Source: Methanobacterium_D oryzae (GTDB taxonomy: Archaea > Methanobacteriota > Methanobacteria > Methanobacteriales > Methanobacteriaceae). From it: 64,000 bases of DNA. The notes under the pieces are model-generated. The model did not search any database. It was not told where the DNA came from and saw only the letters and a list, made by a program, of their open reading frames with translations. Of this stretch, positions 1 through 10,162 are shown one piece after another. The DNA lies in NCBI RefSeq assembly GCF_050433505.1, contig NZ_JBNPXC010000003.1, positions 124,001-188,000 of the forward strand, written 5' to 3'. The number at the start of each line of letters is the position of its first letter. Within the stretch, counting starts at the first letter, position 1. The translations under genes were made by a program, and so were the position numbers.

Positions 1-1
1 A

Positions 2-1642
<1,641 letters not shown>

Positions 1643-1644
1643 AA

Positions 1645-3039
1645 ATGGATTTAAATATCAAAACACGGGAATACACTACCGTTGCTGAAGTATCCGGTCC
1701 TCTCATGATTGTAGAAGGTGTTGAAGGTGTTTCATATGGAGAAATTGTTGATATAATAACACCTGCAGGAGAAGAAAGAAGAGGACAAGTTCTTGAAGTA
1801 CGTGAAGGACTTGCGGTTGTACAGGTGTTTGAAGGTACAAGCGATCTTAATACTGCAACAACCAAAGTTAGATTTACAGGAGAAACAGCGCACCTTGGTG
1901 TTTCCCTTGACATGCTCGGAAGAGTATTCGGAGGTACAGGAAAACCTATAGACGGCGGACCTGAAATAATTCCAGAAAAAGAATTAGACATTAACGGGGC
2001 TCCAATGAACCCATCAGCAAGAGAATTCCCAGCAGAATTTATTCAAACTGGTATCTCAACCATTGACGGGATGAACACTCTTGTACGTGGTCAAAAGCTT
2101 CCTATCTTTTCAGGATCTGGTTTACCTCACAACGACCTTGCAGCACAAATTGCAAGACACGCTAAGGTAGTAGGAGAAGAAACTGAGTTTGCAGTTATAT
2201 TTGCAGCTATGGGAATTACTCACGAAGAAGCAAACTTCTTTATGAGAGATTTCGAAAGAACTGGAGCTCTTGAAAGAGTTACAGTTTTCATGAACCTAGC
2301 TGATGACCCTGCAATTGAAAGGATCATTACCCCAAGGATGGCACTTACTACTGCAGAATATTTTGCATTTGAAAAAGGAATGCACGTATTGGTTATTCTT
2401 ACTGATATGACCAACTATTGTGAAGCTTTAAGGGAAATTTCAGCTGCACGTGAAGAGGTTCCTGGAAGACGTGGATACCCTGGTTACATGTACACTGACC
2501 TCGCTGCTTTATATGAAAGAGCAGGCCGTGTACAAGGTAAAGAAGGTTCAATCACCCAGATGCCAATTCTTGTTATGCCTCAAGACGATATTACTCACCC
2601 AATTCCTGACCTAACTGGATATATTACAGAAGGACAGATTGTATTAAGCAGAGATATCTTCAGGAAAGGTATTTACCCTCCAGTAGATGTGCTTCCATCA
2701 CTTTCAAGATTGATGAGTGGTGGTATCGGTGAAGAAAGAACAAGGGAAGATCACAGTGGTGTATCTGACCAGCTTTACTCAGCATATTCTGAAGGTCGTG
2801 ACTTAAGAGACCTTATGGCTGTTGTTGGAGAAGAAGCACTTACAGAACGTGACCAAAAATACCTCGCATTTGCAGATGAGTTCGAAAACAGATTTGTAAC
2901 AGAAACCAAAGATGAAGACAGAACTATACAGGAAACTCTTGATCTTGGATGGGAACTTCTAAGTTTACTACCTGAAGCTGAACTCAAGAGGGTTAGAGCA
3001 GAGCATATTCCAAAATATCACCCTGCACACAAACAATAA
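1645..3039 (+). CDS. atpB: A-type ATP synthase regulatory subunit B
   Basis: Non-catalytic partner of subunit A in the A1 hexamer (464 residues). The P-loop position reads SGSGLPHN and lacks the GKT signature, as is normal for B subunits, while the fold motifs such as RRGYPGYMYTDLA are intact. An ATG at 1639 overlaps the atpA stop, but the ribosome binding site GTGAGGT at 1632-1638 sits 6 bases before the ATG at 1645, so that start is preferred. Translational coupling with atpA is likely. The reading frame is undamaged. Confidence 0.97.
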   Translation: MDLNIKTREYTTVAEVSGPLMIVEGVEGVSYGEIVDIITPAGEERRGQVLEVREGLAVVQVFEGTSDLNTATTKVRFTGETAHLGVSLDMLGRVFGGTGKPIDGGPEIIPEKELDINGAPMNPSAREFPAEFIQTGISTIDGMNTLVRGQKLPIFSGSGLPHNDLAAQIARHAKVVGEETEFAVIFAAMGITHEEANFFMRDFERTGALERVTVFMNLADDPAIERIITPRMALTTAEYFAFEKGMHVLVILTDMTNYCEALREISAAREEVPGRRGYPGYMYTDLAALYERAGRVQGKEGSITQMPILVMPQDDITHPIPDLTGYITEGQIVLSRDIFRKGIYPPVDVLPSLSRLMSGGIGEERTREDHSGVSDQLYSAYSEGRDLRDLMAVVGEEALTERDQKYLAFADEFENRFVTETKDEDRTIQETLDLGWELLSLLPEAELKRVRAEHIPKYHPAHKQ

Positions 3040-3071
3040 CCTCCTTTATTTATTTTTAGGTGGAATTAAAA

Positions 3072-3710
3072 ATGGCACAAGAAATGATTGAAGGAGTAAA
3101 TCCGACAAGGATGGAGCTCTTAAAACTTAAGGACCGTGAAAAACTTGCAGTTAAAGGACACGGACTCCTTAAAGAGAAAAGAAATGCTTTAATAATGGAA
3201 TTCTTCAACATACTGGACCGTGTAAAAGGCTCCAGAGAAAATGTTGAGAATAAATTAGCTGAAGCATTTGAAGATTTAACTGCTGCCCAAATTATTATGG
3301 GCGATTTGGCAGTTAAAAAAGCCGCCATGTCTGTAAAAGAATCTATCAAGGTCGAAATTGATTCAAGAAGTGTAATGGGCGTTTCAGTCCCATTAATTGA
3401 TGCTGAAACTTCAAATAGAAGCATTGTAGAAAGAGGTTATGGATTTGTAGATACTTCTGCAAAAATCGATGAAGCAGCAAGGAACTTTGAAGAATCAATT
3501 AAATTAATTATTGAGCTTGCAGAAATTGAAAAAACCATAGTTCTCCTTGCAGAGGAAATTGAATCAACAAAACGAAGGGTTAATGCTCTTGAACATATTA
3601 TTATTCCAAGAATGGAAAATACAGTCAAGTATATTGAAATGCGGCTTGAAGAGATGGAAAGAGAAAACTTCGTAAGATTGAAAATGATTAAAAAATCTAT
3701 GGGGACTTAA
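3072..3710 (+). CDS. atpD: A-type ATP synthase central-stalk subunit D
   Basis: Central rotor stalk subunit that couples rotation of the membrane ring to catalysis. The protein has 212 residues with long helical N- and C-terminal stretches (residues ~10-80 and ~130-205) that form the antiparallel coiled coil typical of the family, and begins MAQEMIEGVNPTRMELL. A GTG at 3060 is in frame, but AGGTGG at 3058-3063 is a good ribosome binding site for the ATG at 3072. It lies 32 bases after atpB and 2 bases before the next gene, in the same operon. Confidence 0.95.
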   Translation: MAQEMIEGVNPTRMELLKLKDREKLAVKGHGLLKEKRNALIMEFFNILDRVKGSRENVENKLAEAFEDLTAAQIIMGDLAVKKAAMSVKESIKVEIDSRSVMGVSVPLIDAETSNRSIVERGYGFVDTSAKIDEAARNFEESIKLIIELAEIEKTIVLLAEEIESTKRRVNALEHIIIPRMENTVKYIEMRLEEMERENFVRLKMIKKSMGT

Positions 3711-3712
3711 AA

Positions 3713-4099
3713 ATGGTTAGAATATTACCAAGATTAGATGAAGTTAAAAGGGAACACACCGAACTTAAGGAACTTGCATTAGGTGATTTTAAGGTCGGCA
3801 CTATTATTGGTAAACTAAGGGCTATAATTGCAGATGAAGATGTTGAAGTTAAAGCTAATGAGGCAAAACCAATTAAAATTAAACCAATTAAAATCCCTGC
3901 TAACCATATTACATTTCTGTCTGCTTATGCAGCTAACAGGTACGGTCATGCAATTGCAGTAGGAGGAGATGTTCATCTTCCAATGAGTTTAGAAAGGACC
4001 GTTGACTATGCATCTTTTCTTACAAGTCTTGACGGCAGTATAAAAGAAGATGATTTACTTGGAGTTTTAATTCTTCTTCCAGCAGAAATGATAAAATAA
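3713..4099 (+). CDS. Conserved small protein at the end of the ATP synthase operon
   Basis: A 128-residue soluble protein whose ATG follows the atpD stop by 2 bases, so it is co-transcribed and probably coupled. It has a KPIKIKPIKIP basic repeat near residues 52-62 and an alpha/beta-looking remainder; no catalytic motif or membrane segment is visible. It may belong to the archaeal DUF22-type family, but I am not certain. Location suggests a role connected to the ATP synthase or simply passenger status; no function should be assigned. A poly-T terminator follows. Confidence 0.85.
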   Translation: MVRILPRLDEVKREHTELKELALGDFKVGTIIGKLRAIIADEDVEVKANEAKPIKIKPIKIPANHITFLSAYAANRYGHAIAVGGDVHLPMSLERTVDYASFLTSLDGSIKEDDLLGVLILLPAEMIK

Positions 4100-4102
4100 A
4101 CT

Positions 4103-4121
4103 CTTTTCACTTCTTTTTTTT
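4103..4121 (+). terminator. Poly-T terminator of the ATP synthase operon
   Basis: Pyrimidine-rich stretch ending in a run of eight T (4114-4121), just after the last gene of the operon. Archaeal RNA polymerase terminates at such T-runs without a hairpin. Confidence 0.55.
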
Positions 4122-4154
4122 ATTAATCACAAAAATAAAGTAAATTCGCTTATT

Positions 4155-4487
4155 TTAAACTTTTTCTATTATAACATGAATCATATCTTCTCGAGCTTTT
4201 AACTTAGTTTTAATATCATCATTTTCCTTTTCAATATCCCTTAACTTATATAAAACATTAGATAAAGATATTGTATGGAAATAACCAGTTTTATTTTCTG
4301 GTTTTGATGATATAAGGATTAAAATAGCCCTATTTTCTTCAATTATAACATTATAATTTATTGCATTGATATAAATTGCATCAGAGAATCTTAAAAGAAG
4401 TTTTATAAGTTTAATTGGAAGTCCACTTTTACTTATTATTCTTTTTATTAAGTCATTTTCCCTGCATTGCTCTATATTAATCTCCAT
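4155..4487 (-). CDS. Hypothetical protein, 110 residues
   Basis: Unrecognised. The ATG is preceded on the minus strand by GGGGG about 6 bases away, which supports translation. The product has a mixed N-terminus (MEINIEQCRENDL), a hydrophobic middle without a clear membrane helix, and a charged C-terminal helix (residues ~85-108, KENDDIKTKLKARED). It stands alone, convergent with the ATP synthase operon and divergent from the UPF0216 gene. Small size and context give no functional hint. Confidence 0.65.
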   Translation of the reverse strand: MEINIEQCRENDLIKRIISKSGLPIKLIKLLLRFSDAIYINAINYNVIIEENRAILILISSKPENKTGYFHTISLSNVLYKLRDIEKENDDIKTKLKAREDMIHVIIEKV

Positions 4488-4537
4488 AAAATGCCCCCAT
4501 TATAAAATAAAATTCGCTATCCATACAATTTATGAAG

Positions 4538-4545
4538 ATATATAT
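4538..4545 (+). promoter_or_regulatory. TATA box of the UPF0216 gene, leaderless transcript likely
   Basis: ATATATAT lies about 26-33 bases before the ATG at 4571 and no ribosome binding site is present in between. Given the usual archaeal TATA-to-start distance, transcription would begin at or within a few bases of the ATG. Confidence 0.45.
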
Positions 4546-4570
4546 CCTACAAAATAAATAAATCTAGTAG

Positions 4571-4972
4571 ATGAAAAGATTGGATTCTGATAATTTAATA
4601 AAAAAACAGGTTATAAGTTTAAACAGACATCTTCCCAGAAGGCGAAAAACATTAGCTGAACTTCTAGAAGAAGAAAAGCCACATGTTACAGGGGCAGATG
4701 GAACAAGACATAGGTTCAGGAATGCTGAACTTAAAAAAGTAGCTTCCCTAATTGATGAGAAAGATTATAAAAATTTAAAACTTCCCATTTATATTGAAAT
4801 TGAGTCCGCCACATCTGCTGCAAGAATAGCTGGAAGACTCGAAACAATGGTTGTATGTAAAATATTAGATATGGACTCATGCAAAAGTGAACTTTTTATT
4901 TATAGACCCGAAATAAGAGCGCTTCGAATTGAGTTTCCAACAGCTACTCAGTATATATTTTTAGTAAGATAA
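4571..4972 (+). CDS. UPF0216 (DUF61) family protein
   Basis: A 133-residue protein resembling the archaeal UPF0216/DUF61 family: an N-terminal segment with NRHLPRRRKTLAELL at residues ~19-33, then GADGTRHRF and a beta-rich C-terminal half ending in FLVR. The function of the family is unknown; methanobacterial members lie near the ATP synthase operon, as here. No Shine-Dalgarno sequence precedes the ATG, while a TATA box sits about 26 bases upstream, so it is probably translated from a leaderless transcript. Family assignment rests on recognition, not a search. Confidence 0.8.
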   Translation: MKRLDSDNLIKKQVISLNRHLPRRRKTLAELLEEEKPHVTGADGTRHRFRNAELKKVASLIDEKDYKNLKLPIYIEIESATSAARIAGRLETMVVCKILDMDSCKSELFIYRPEIRALRIEFPTATQYIFLVR

Positions 4973-5131
4973 CTTAAATAAAAAATTAATTAAAATTTTC
5001 AATTCTCACAATGAGTTGCGAGTTTAATTATAGATTTATAATATTCCAACACAGAATATAAAAAATTTTTGAGGTTGAGAAAACCTTACGTTTTCGAACC
5101 ACAATTTTAAAAAAAAATTGAGGTGTAATTT

Positions 5132-5287
5132 TTGAGTATAGATCCGCTAGAAGACATGTTTAAAGATCCTGATAGAAGGGCAAAGCTTTATCTATTATTT
5201 GTAGGATTGCAGATTTTATCTACAGTTTTAATAGTTGTAGGGACCCTAATTTTCATTCTCTATTTACTTGGAATAATTAAAGTATGA
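5132..5287 (+). CDS. Small single-span membrane protein, 51 residues, TTG start
   Basis: A short gene that length filters miss. It starts with TTG at 5132 after the ribosome binding site GAGGTG (5120-5125) and reads MSIDPLEDMFKDPDRRAKLY, then a hydrophobic span of about 28 residues (LLFVGLQILSTVLIVVGTLI and onward), ending in GIIKV and TGA. The arginine-rich DRRAK before the helix suggests the N-terminus stays in the cytoplasm. A TATA-like stretch at about 5035-5043 could drive it. Function unknown; a role as a small regulatory or accessory membrane subunit is only a guess. Confidence 0.75.
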   Translation: MSIDPLEDMFKDPDRRAKLYLLFVGLQILSTVLIVVGTLIFILYLLGIIKV

Positions 5288-5299
5288 AGCAGTTAATTT

Positions 5300-6457
5300 T
5301 TAATTACTAACATTTCTGGCAAGTATTCTTTGAGGATATGGGAAAAGAGTGTCATAAACTTTATCCACTATCTTCTTACCATTTTTAATGGCTTCTTCTA
5401 ATGTATTACCACTTGCTACAACTGTTGCTGCAGGTTCATCCTTTTCAATTATAACGTTTTTTTCAGGAATATCATAAACACCTTCAAAGTTCAAATCCCC
5501 TGCAATTGAACGCCATTTCGCAAATACTACCATCTTAACTGCATATCCTTTAGGTTCAGGGACATCAATTAATATTCCATTAGATGCTTTAAAATGTGCA
5601 TCAAACATGTTTATACCCAATACTGCTTCAGCACATTCAAGGGTACCTTGAAACCGTGGATTAGCTTCAATTATATAAAAATCATCTCCAGTATCGATCA
5701 TGTCTACTCCATTTGATCCTACAAGAGATAAATGACTAATAACATCTTCAGCTAGTTCTTTTATTGCCGGATCATTTGTATGAGGTACTATATTTCCACA
5801 GTAGGCAAATTCATCTGGTTGTCCAAGTTGACTGTCTCCAATCAACTGTTTACTTGTCAAAATTGTTTTAGTGTTTCTTTTAGTAGATAAAACAGATGCA
5901 CTAATACTTTCTCCTTCTATAACTTCTTGCAGCATGAATCTACCAAAATTAGAATTTTCATTTTTCTCTTCAAACCTTCGGATGTCTTTACCACCTGCGC
6001 CAATTATAGGTTTTACTATGAAATTTTTATCTTCATGACTGTTTACTATTTCAGATGCTTCCCGATAAGATGACACTAAAAATGTTTTTGGGACATTAAA
6101 TTTCTTTTTAAGAGATTTATAAAGCTTGTATTTATTTTCTATGTGCCCTATTTTTTTGTTTCCAATAATTTTTGACTCTGGAAATTTTTCTGGCAATGCT
6201 CCTGAGCTGCAGAGTATATAATCTACATCATCTACAACTTCATAGGCATATTCATGAAGTAAGTTAGTATCATAATTTTCAGCATAGTTACCGCAGGACT
6301 CAAAGGGTAGTTGTGATAGTATACATCTTAAATAGTCAGAACATTTAACTAAATCACTTGTACAAAAATAATCAACAGAATATACTGTATTTCCCATCTT
6401 TTTTGCAGAACAAGCCACAGGTCGCGTATTTGTACCGATAACAAGAATGTTTTTCAT
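5300..6457 (-). CDS. ATP-grasp family ligase (COG2232-like)
   Basis: A 385-residue ATP-grasp enzyme, predicted to form a carboxylate-amine or carboxylate-thiol bond through an acyl-phosphate; the substrate is unknown. An N-terminal nucleotide-binding-like domain (MKNILVIGTNTRPVACSAKK) is followed by the ATP-grasp core: FIVKPIIGAGGKDIRRF (lysine and glycine-rich loop), the QEVIEGESIS hinge and the metal-binding EANPRF motif. Upstream in-frame codons exist, but AGAGGTAG on the minus strand precedes the ATG at 6457, so that start is chosen. It converges on the small membrane-protein gene. The N-terminal cysteine-rich stretch (SCGNYAENY) is not diagnostic. Confidence 0.85.
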   Translation of the reverse strand: MKNILVIGTNTRPVACSAKKMGNTVYSVDYFCTSDLVKCSDYLRCILSQLPFESCGNYAENYDTNLLHEYAYEVVDDVDYILCSSGALPEKFPESKIIGNKKIGHIENKYKLYKSLKKKFNVPKTFLVSSYREASEIVNSHEDKNFIVKPIIGAGGKDIRRFEEKNENSNFGRFMLQEVIEGESISASVLSTKRNTKTILTSKQLIGDSQLGQPDEFAYCGNIVPHTNDPAIKELAEDVISHLSLVGSNGVDMIDTGDDFYIIEANPRFQGTLECAEAVLGINMFDAHFKASNGILIDVPEPKGYAVKMVVFAKWRSIAGDLNFEGVYDIPEKNVIIEKDEPAATVVASGNTLEEAIKNGKKIVDKVYDTLFPYPQRILARNVSN

Positions 6458-6550
6458 AAAAACTACCTCTTGTGTTTTTAAAACGCTCATCATCTAAATT
6501 TAATAATCATTGATTTATGTATAAATTCATGACACGAGCGTTAATAGGAA

Positions 6551-6622
6551 TAGTCCTGAGCGGAGTCGAACCGCCGTCTCCGGCTCCAAAGGCCAGAAGG
6601 ATTACCACTACCCCACAGGACT
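6551..6622 (-). tRNA. tRNA-Gln (anticodon TTG)
   Basis: Read on the minus strand this folds as a full cloverleaf of 72 bases: acceptor AGTCCTG pairs with CAGGACT, the anticodon stem CTGGC pairs with GCCGG around loop CTTTGGA (anticodon TTG), and the T-arm GGCGG-TTCGACT-CCGCT closes with one mismatch-tolerant pair. The discriminator is A and the CCA tail is not encoded, so it must be added by the CCA enzyme. No intron is visible. It is isolated from other tRNAs. Confidence 0.95.
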
Positions 6623-6950
6623 ATACAAACCAAAACAAACAGATAATCTGCGCCGTGGCAAGTCAAATATTTAATTGTAGTCATATTTAAATGTATCGGA
6701 TCATGAGTCTAAATGGAGAGTCCTTGTAATTCGACTTTCATTGTATTTATATTTAACTCTAATGCCCCGGATTTTCTCATTTTTTCATTTAACTTTAATA
6801 CATGGCGCAGGTAGAAAATCTGCTTATTCTCTTTTTTATTAGTATTACAATATTGCTATTTTTTATACGCAATGACATATAATCTTTATGGAAAGTCATT
6901 AAAGAAAATTTTATAAATAAAAATCAGAAAATAAAATCTAATTTTACTCA
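6623..6950. other. Intergenic region between tRNA-Gln and helicase gene
   Basis: No open frame with a ribosome binding site is seen. The part next to the tRNA contains ATTAAATATTT on the minus strand (about 6666-6676), a candidate TATA box for the tRNA. The rest is AT-rich and holds nothing I can name. Confidence 0.4.
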
Positions 6951-9287
6951 TTAAATATGGAAAAGATTTTCTAATCCATTCCAATGCCAGTTCATGTTTC
7001 TATCCCATCCCGTTGCCATATTTGGAACAAATCTTATGTCTCCATTAAAGTAGTATCCTTCTTTTACGGAATTTAAGCCCACAAGCAACAATATATTTTG
7101 AGAGCGACTAAATGCCACAAAATATTGCCTTATAATGTCATCAAATGCCCTGTCCAGTGCATCTCTTTTTGGCTTTCCAAGTAAAGAAAATTCCCTCATA
7201 TTATCCTCAATAGTGCATGATTTTCCAGGAGTTCCAGGAAACCTTTTAAATGAATCCCTTGCATAGTTCATTTTAAAATCAGAACCAACATCAACTATAA
7301 CAATAGGAAATTCTAATCCTTTTGCTTGATGAATGGACATTACATTTACCCTATTTTTAGGAAGATCCTCAAGAATGTCTAAATCAATATTTATAGCTCC
7401 AAGTGCAATTGGAACAAATACGTTCCACAAGGATTCTATTATTGAATTTCTCTCCTGCAGTGATTTTTGGGGATCTAAAATAATATTTGACTTAAAATCA
7501 CTGAATAAGCTTGTTTGTTCAATAGTTTTAATTATAACCTCGAGATAAATCAAGCCCTCATCATCTTGAATTTCAGGGACCCATTTAATAATCTTATAAA
7601 TAAGTTCAATTAGTGAAATTTCCTTTTTATCCATAAATTCCATTTTCCAAGTATTTAAAAATATATCAAGTTCTTGATGTTCGTTTTTTTCATCTTTAAT
7701 GTAATTTAGAGCTTTTTTTCTCCATACATTGAATCTTGACACGGCATTTCTTGGTAGTCTTCGAATTTCCTCCTGTATTGATCCTGCAGGGTCGATGCAT
7801 TCTAAAATTGTCCCACATAATAATTCTACGACATTCACTCTGCCAATATTCTGACCGCGAGGGTTAAAAACAGGTATTTGAGGATTAAACTTGCTTAGTT
7901 CATCTTTAAGTAAATGTGAAAGTCTTGGATTACCTTTAAAATCTAATTCAAGGGGAGAACTACATAAAAGAGAGATATCTGCTGGTGATCCTTTATTTCT
8001 ATCAATCTCAATATCATATACTTTCTTTTCATATTTAAAATTAAATCCATCTCCATAGACAATTTTATTTATGAATTCTGCTAAATCTTTTGCAAGTGTA
8101 TTGATATCTCCTCTAAACATTCCAAGCACTGGAAAATCTACAAATGGTTCTATACGTGATGAAACAATTGATTTTTTCCCACTTACACGTGCATCTTGAA
8201 AGTTTCTATCCAGATAAACAAACTCATTGCAAAAATTAACCACTTTTTTTGTAGATCTGTAATTTTTAGAAAGATTTACAAAGATTGGTTTTATACTCAG
8301 TTGATCCCCTACTCTATCTTTAAAGTCCTTAAAAAGATCTACTGTAGCTCCTCTGAATCTATAAAGGGACTGATCATCATCTCCTACAACAATGATGCTC
8401 CCCTTGTTTTTAATTGCTGCTTTTGCAATTTCAAAGTAGATTGTTTCTTGAAGTAAATTCGTGTCTTGATATTCGTCAATTAAAACTATTTTTATGTTTT
8501 CTAGGAAACTATCAAGTTCTCCATTTTGAATTTTTCTTAAAAATTCGTCTTCAAGCATTGAAAAATCAAGAAGATTTCTATCCTTTAAATCTTCAATATA
8601 ATCATATATTGCTTCATGCGCTATTTTTGCTCCAGGGTGTTCATAGTTACTAATAAATTTATTAAAATCCATTCTATCATGATAAATTCTATCTTTTATT
8701 TCAAGAAGTATTTGACTTATCATTGAGATATTTAATCTTGATCTAGAACCTCTTATGATATTCAGGAAGCTTTTTAGACTTCTATCTTTTTGGCGATCTT
8801 GATCAAGAAGCCCTACTTTTATCATCAAGGAACTGGATACAAAATCTTCAATTACAGTATATGGAATGTAAAAGTCAACGCTATTTCTTAGAGCATCTTC
8901 AGATATGCTATCAATTGTTCCTAAGATTATATTTTTAAAATTAATTTTATTTAGGTCTTCCTTAATATGAAAATATTTTGGATTATCCATAAAATCTGAT
9001 TTTAGCTTATTTCCCCATTCCATAACCCTTGATTTTAACTCTGATGCAGCTTTCCTTGTAAATGTCGTTGCAAGTATACTTGATGGTTCAATATTATCTA
9101 CAAATATAAATTTTAGGACTTTCAAAACGATTACAGTGGTTTTACCACTTCCAGGCCCCGCAACAATAAATAAAGAAGTATCCTTTGATGAATTTATAGC
9201 TCTATTTTGATCAGCATTTACCGTGGATCTTATATCTCTTCCAAGCTCATTTACTACAGCTTTTTCAAAATCAGAATATGAGATCAT
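6951..9287 (-). CDS. UvrD/PcrA-type superfamily 1 DNA helicase
   Basis: A 778-residue 3'-5' DNA helicase that would unwind DNA using ATP in repair or recombination. All SF1A motifs are readable in order: Q-motif region NADQNRAI (residues ~25), Walker A AGPGSGKT (43-50), Ia ATTFTRKAASEL, Walker B VLIDEYQDTN, III VGDDDQSLYRFRGA, IV LSKNYRSTKKV, V MSIHQAKGLEFP and VI QYFVAFSRSQ. Nothing resembling a RecB nuclease domain follows. The start has no Shine-Dalgarno; TTTATATAA lies about 20 bases upstream on the minus strand, so it may have its own leaderless promoter as well as read-through from the coiled-coil gene 41 bases upstream. Full-length helicases of this class are sporadic in archaea, which suggests acquisition by transfer (inference). 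Confidence 0.93.
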   Translation of the reverse strand: MISYSDFEKAVVNELGRDIRSTVNADQNRAINSSKDTSLFIVAGPGSGKTTVIVLKVLKFIFVDNIEPSSILATTFTRKAASELKSRVMEWGNKLKSDFMDNPKYFHIKEDLNKINFKNIILGTIDSISEDALRNSVDFYIPYTVIEDFVSSSLMIKVGLLDQDRQKDRSLKSFLNIIRGSRSRLNISMISQILLEIKDRIYHDRMDFNKFISNYEHPGAKIAHEAIYDYIEDLKDRNLLDFSMLEDEFLRKIQNGELDSFLENIKIVLIDEYQDTNLLQETIYFEIAKAAIKNKGSIIVVGDDDQSLYRFRGATVDLFKDFKDRVGDQLSIKPIFVNLSKNYRSTKKVVNFCNEFVYLDRNFQDARVSGKKSIVSSRIEPFVDFPVLGMFRGDINTLAKDLAEFINKIVYGDGFNFKYEKKVYDIEIDRNKGSPADISLLCSSPLELDFKGNPRLSHLLKDELSKFNPQIPVFNPRGQNIGRVNVVELLCGTILECIDPAGSIQEEIRRLPRNAVSRFNVWRKKALNYIKDEKNEHQELDIFLNTWKMEFMDKKEISLIELIYKIIKWVPEIQDDEGLIYLEVIIKTIEQTSLFSDFKSNIILDPQKSLQERNSIIESLWNVFVPIALGAINIDLDILEDLPKNRVNVMSIHQAKGLEFPIVIVDVGSDFKMNYARDSFKRFPGTPGKSCTIEDNMREFSLLGKPKRDALDRAFDDIIRQYFVAFSRSQNILLLVGLNSVKEGYYFNGDIRFVPNMATGWDRNMNWHWNGLENLFHI

Positions 9288-9328
9288 GAAATCAGTTATA
9301 AATTATATAAAATTAGAAAATTAAGGGA

Positions 9329-9910
9329 TTATTCATCCTCTTTTGCAATTATATCCTTTTTACTTATGCGATTTTTTAACATGGCCCAGAAATCCTTATC
9401 TTCATTTGGTTTTAACTCATCCTCTAAAATAGTAGCTTTATTTAGTTCCCTTTCGTAGTTTTCCTTTAATTTTTGGTACTCAGAATCTTTTAAATCAAGT
9501 TTTTTCATTAATTCTTCATTTTTTGATTCTAATTCTTCAAGTTTAGCCGTATCTACTCTAAACTTTTTATTGGCCTTTGTATATTTACTTAATAGTTCCT
9601 TATATGATTTTGATAATTCGTTGTGTTTCCATTCTAGATCCTTAAATTCTTTTGTGTATTCCCCTATGTTCCTTTCATATCCTTTGAGTTTGCTTAAATA
9701 TTCCTTAACTGCCCAAGTGTCCTCTACTCCAAATAACTCTTTGAAATATTTTTCAGGGATTATAAGCACTCCTTCACTACATTCAAGATTATCAGACCTT
9801 TTAAGCGGTATTAAATACTGATTATACTCATAAATCTTTTGTTTACCGCCCACAGTCTTCTTAGCTTTCTTTTTGTAGCATTTTACAAAGGTTTTAATTA
9901 TCTGCACCAT
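9329..9910 (-). CDS. Coiled-coil protein upstream of the UvrD helicase
   Basis: A 193-residue basic, hydrophilic protein. Residues 1-60 form a compact domain (MVQIIKTFVKCYKKKAKK with a following LIPLKRSDNLECSEGVLIIP strand pattern), and residues ~70-165 are a continuous heptad-like coiled coil (for example KLEELESKNEELMKKLDLKD). No enzymatic motif is seen. It is transcribed toward the helicase gene with 41 bases between them, so the two may form an operon and the protein may be a helicase partner or DNA-tethering factor; that is inference only. A TATA-like ATATATATG tract near 9987-9996 lies upstream. Confidence 0.8.
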   Translation of the reverse strand: MVQIIKTFVKCYKKKAKKTVGGKQKIYEYNQYLIPLKRSDNLECSEGVLIIPEKYFKELFGVEDTWAVKEYLSKLKGYERNIGEYTKEFKDLEWKHNELSKSYKELLSKYTKANKKFRVDTAKLEELESKNEELMKKLDLKDSEYQKLKENYERELNKATILEDELKPNEDKDFWAMLKNRISKKDIIAKEDE

Positions 9911-10162
9911 TCATTCACTACTCCAAATTGAAGTCCCTTCAAAAATTGTAACACATGCTCTCCAGTTGTTCTATATTATGTTTTACACATATATATGCCC
10001 AACTTACCTATGCCATATGTTTCTTTTTACTATTTTTATATCTTATTATCTATTCACCCCATTAATACATATTAATAATTTATTATGTCAAAGAAAGAGA
10101 TATGGCATTAATATAGAGATTTTATATAATTAAAAAATTAAATAATGTAATTAATTAAAGAA

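Noticed and set aside
6951..9910. Gabija-like defense pair
   Set aside because: A UvrD-like helicase is present, but the partner is a plain coiled coil without the OLD-family nuclease/ATPase domain that Gabija needs.
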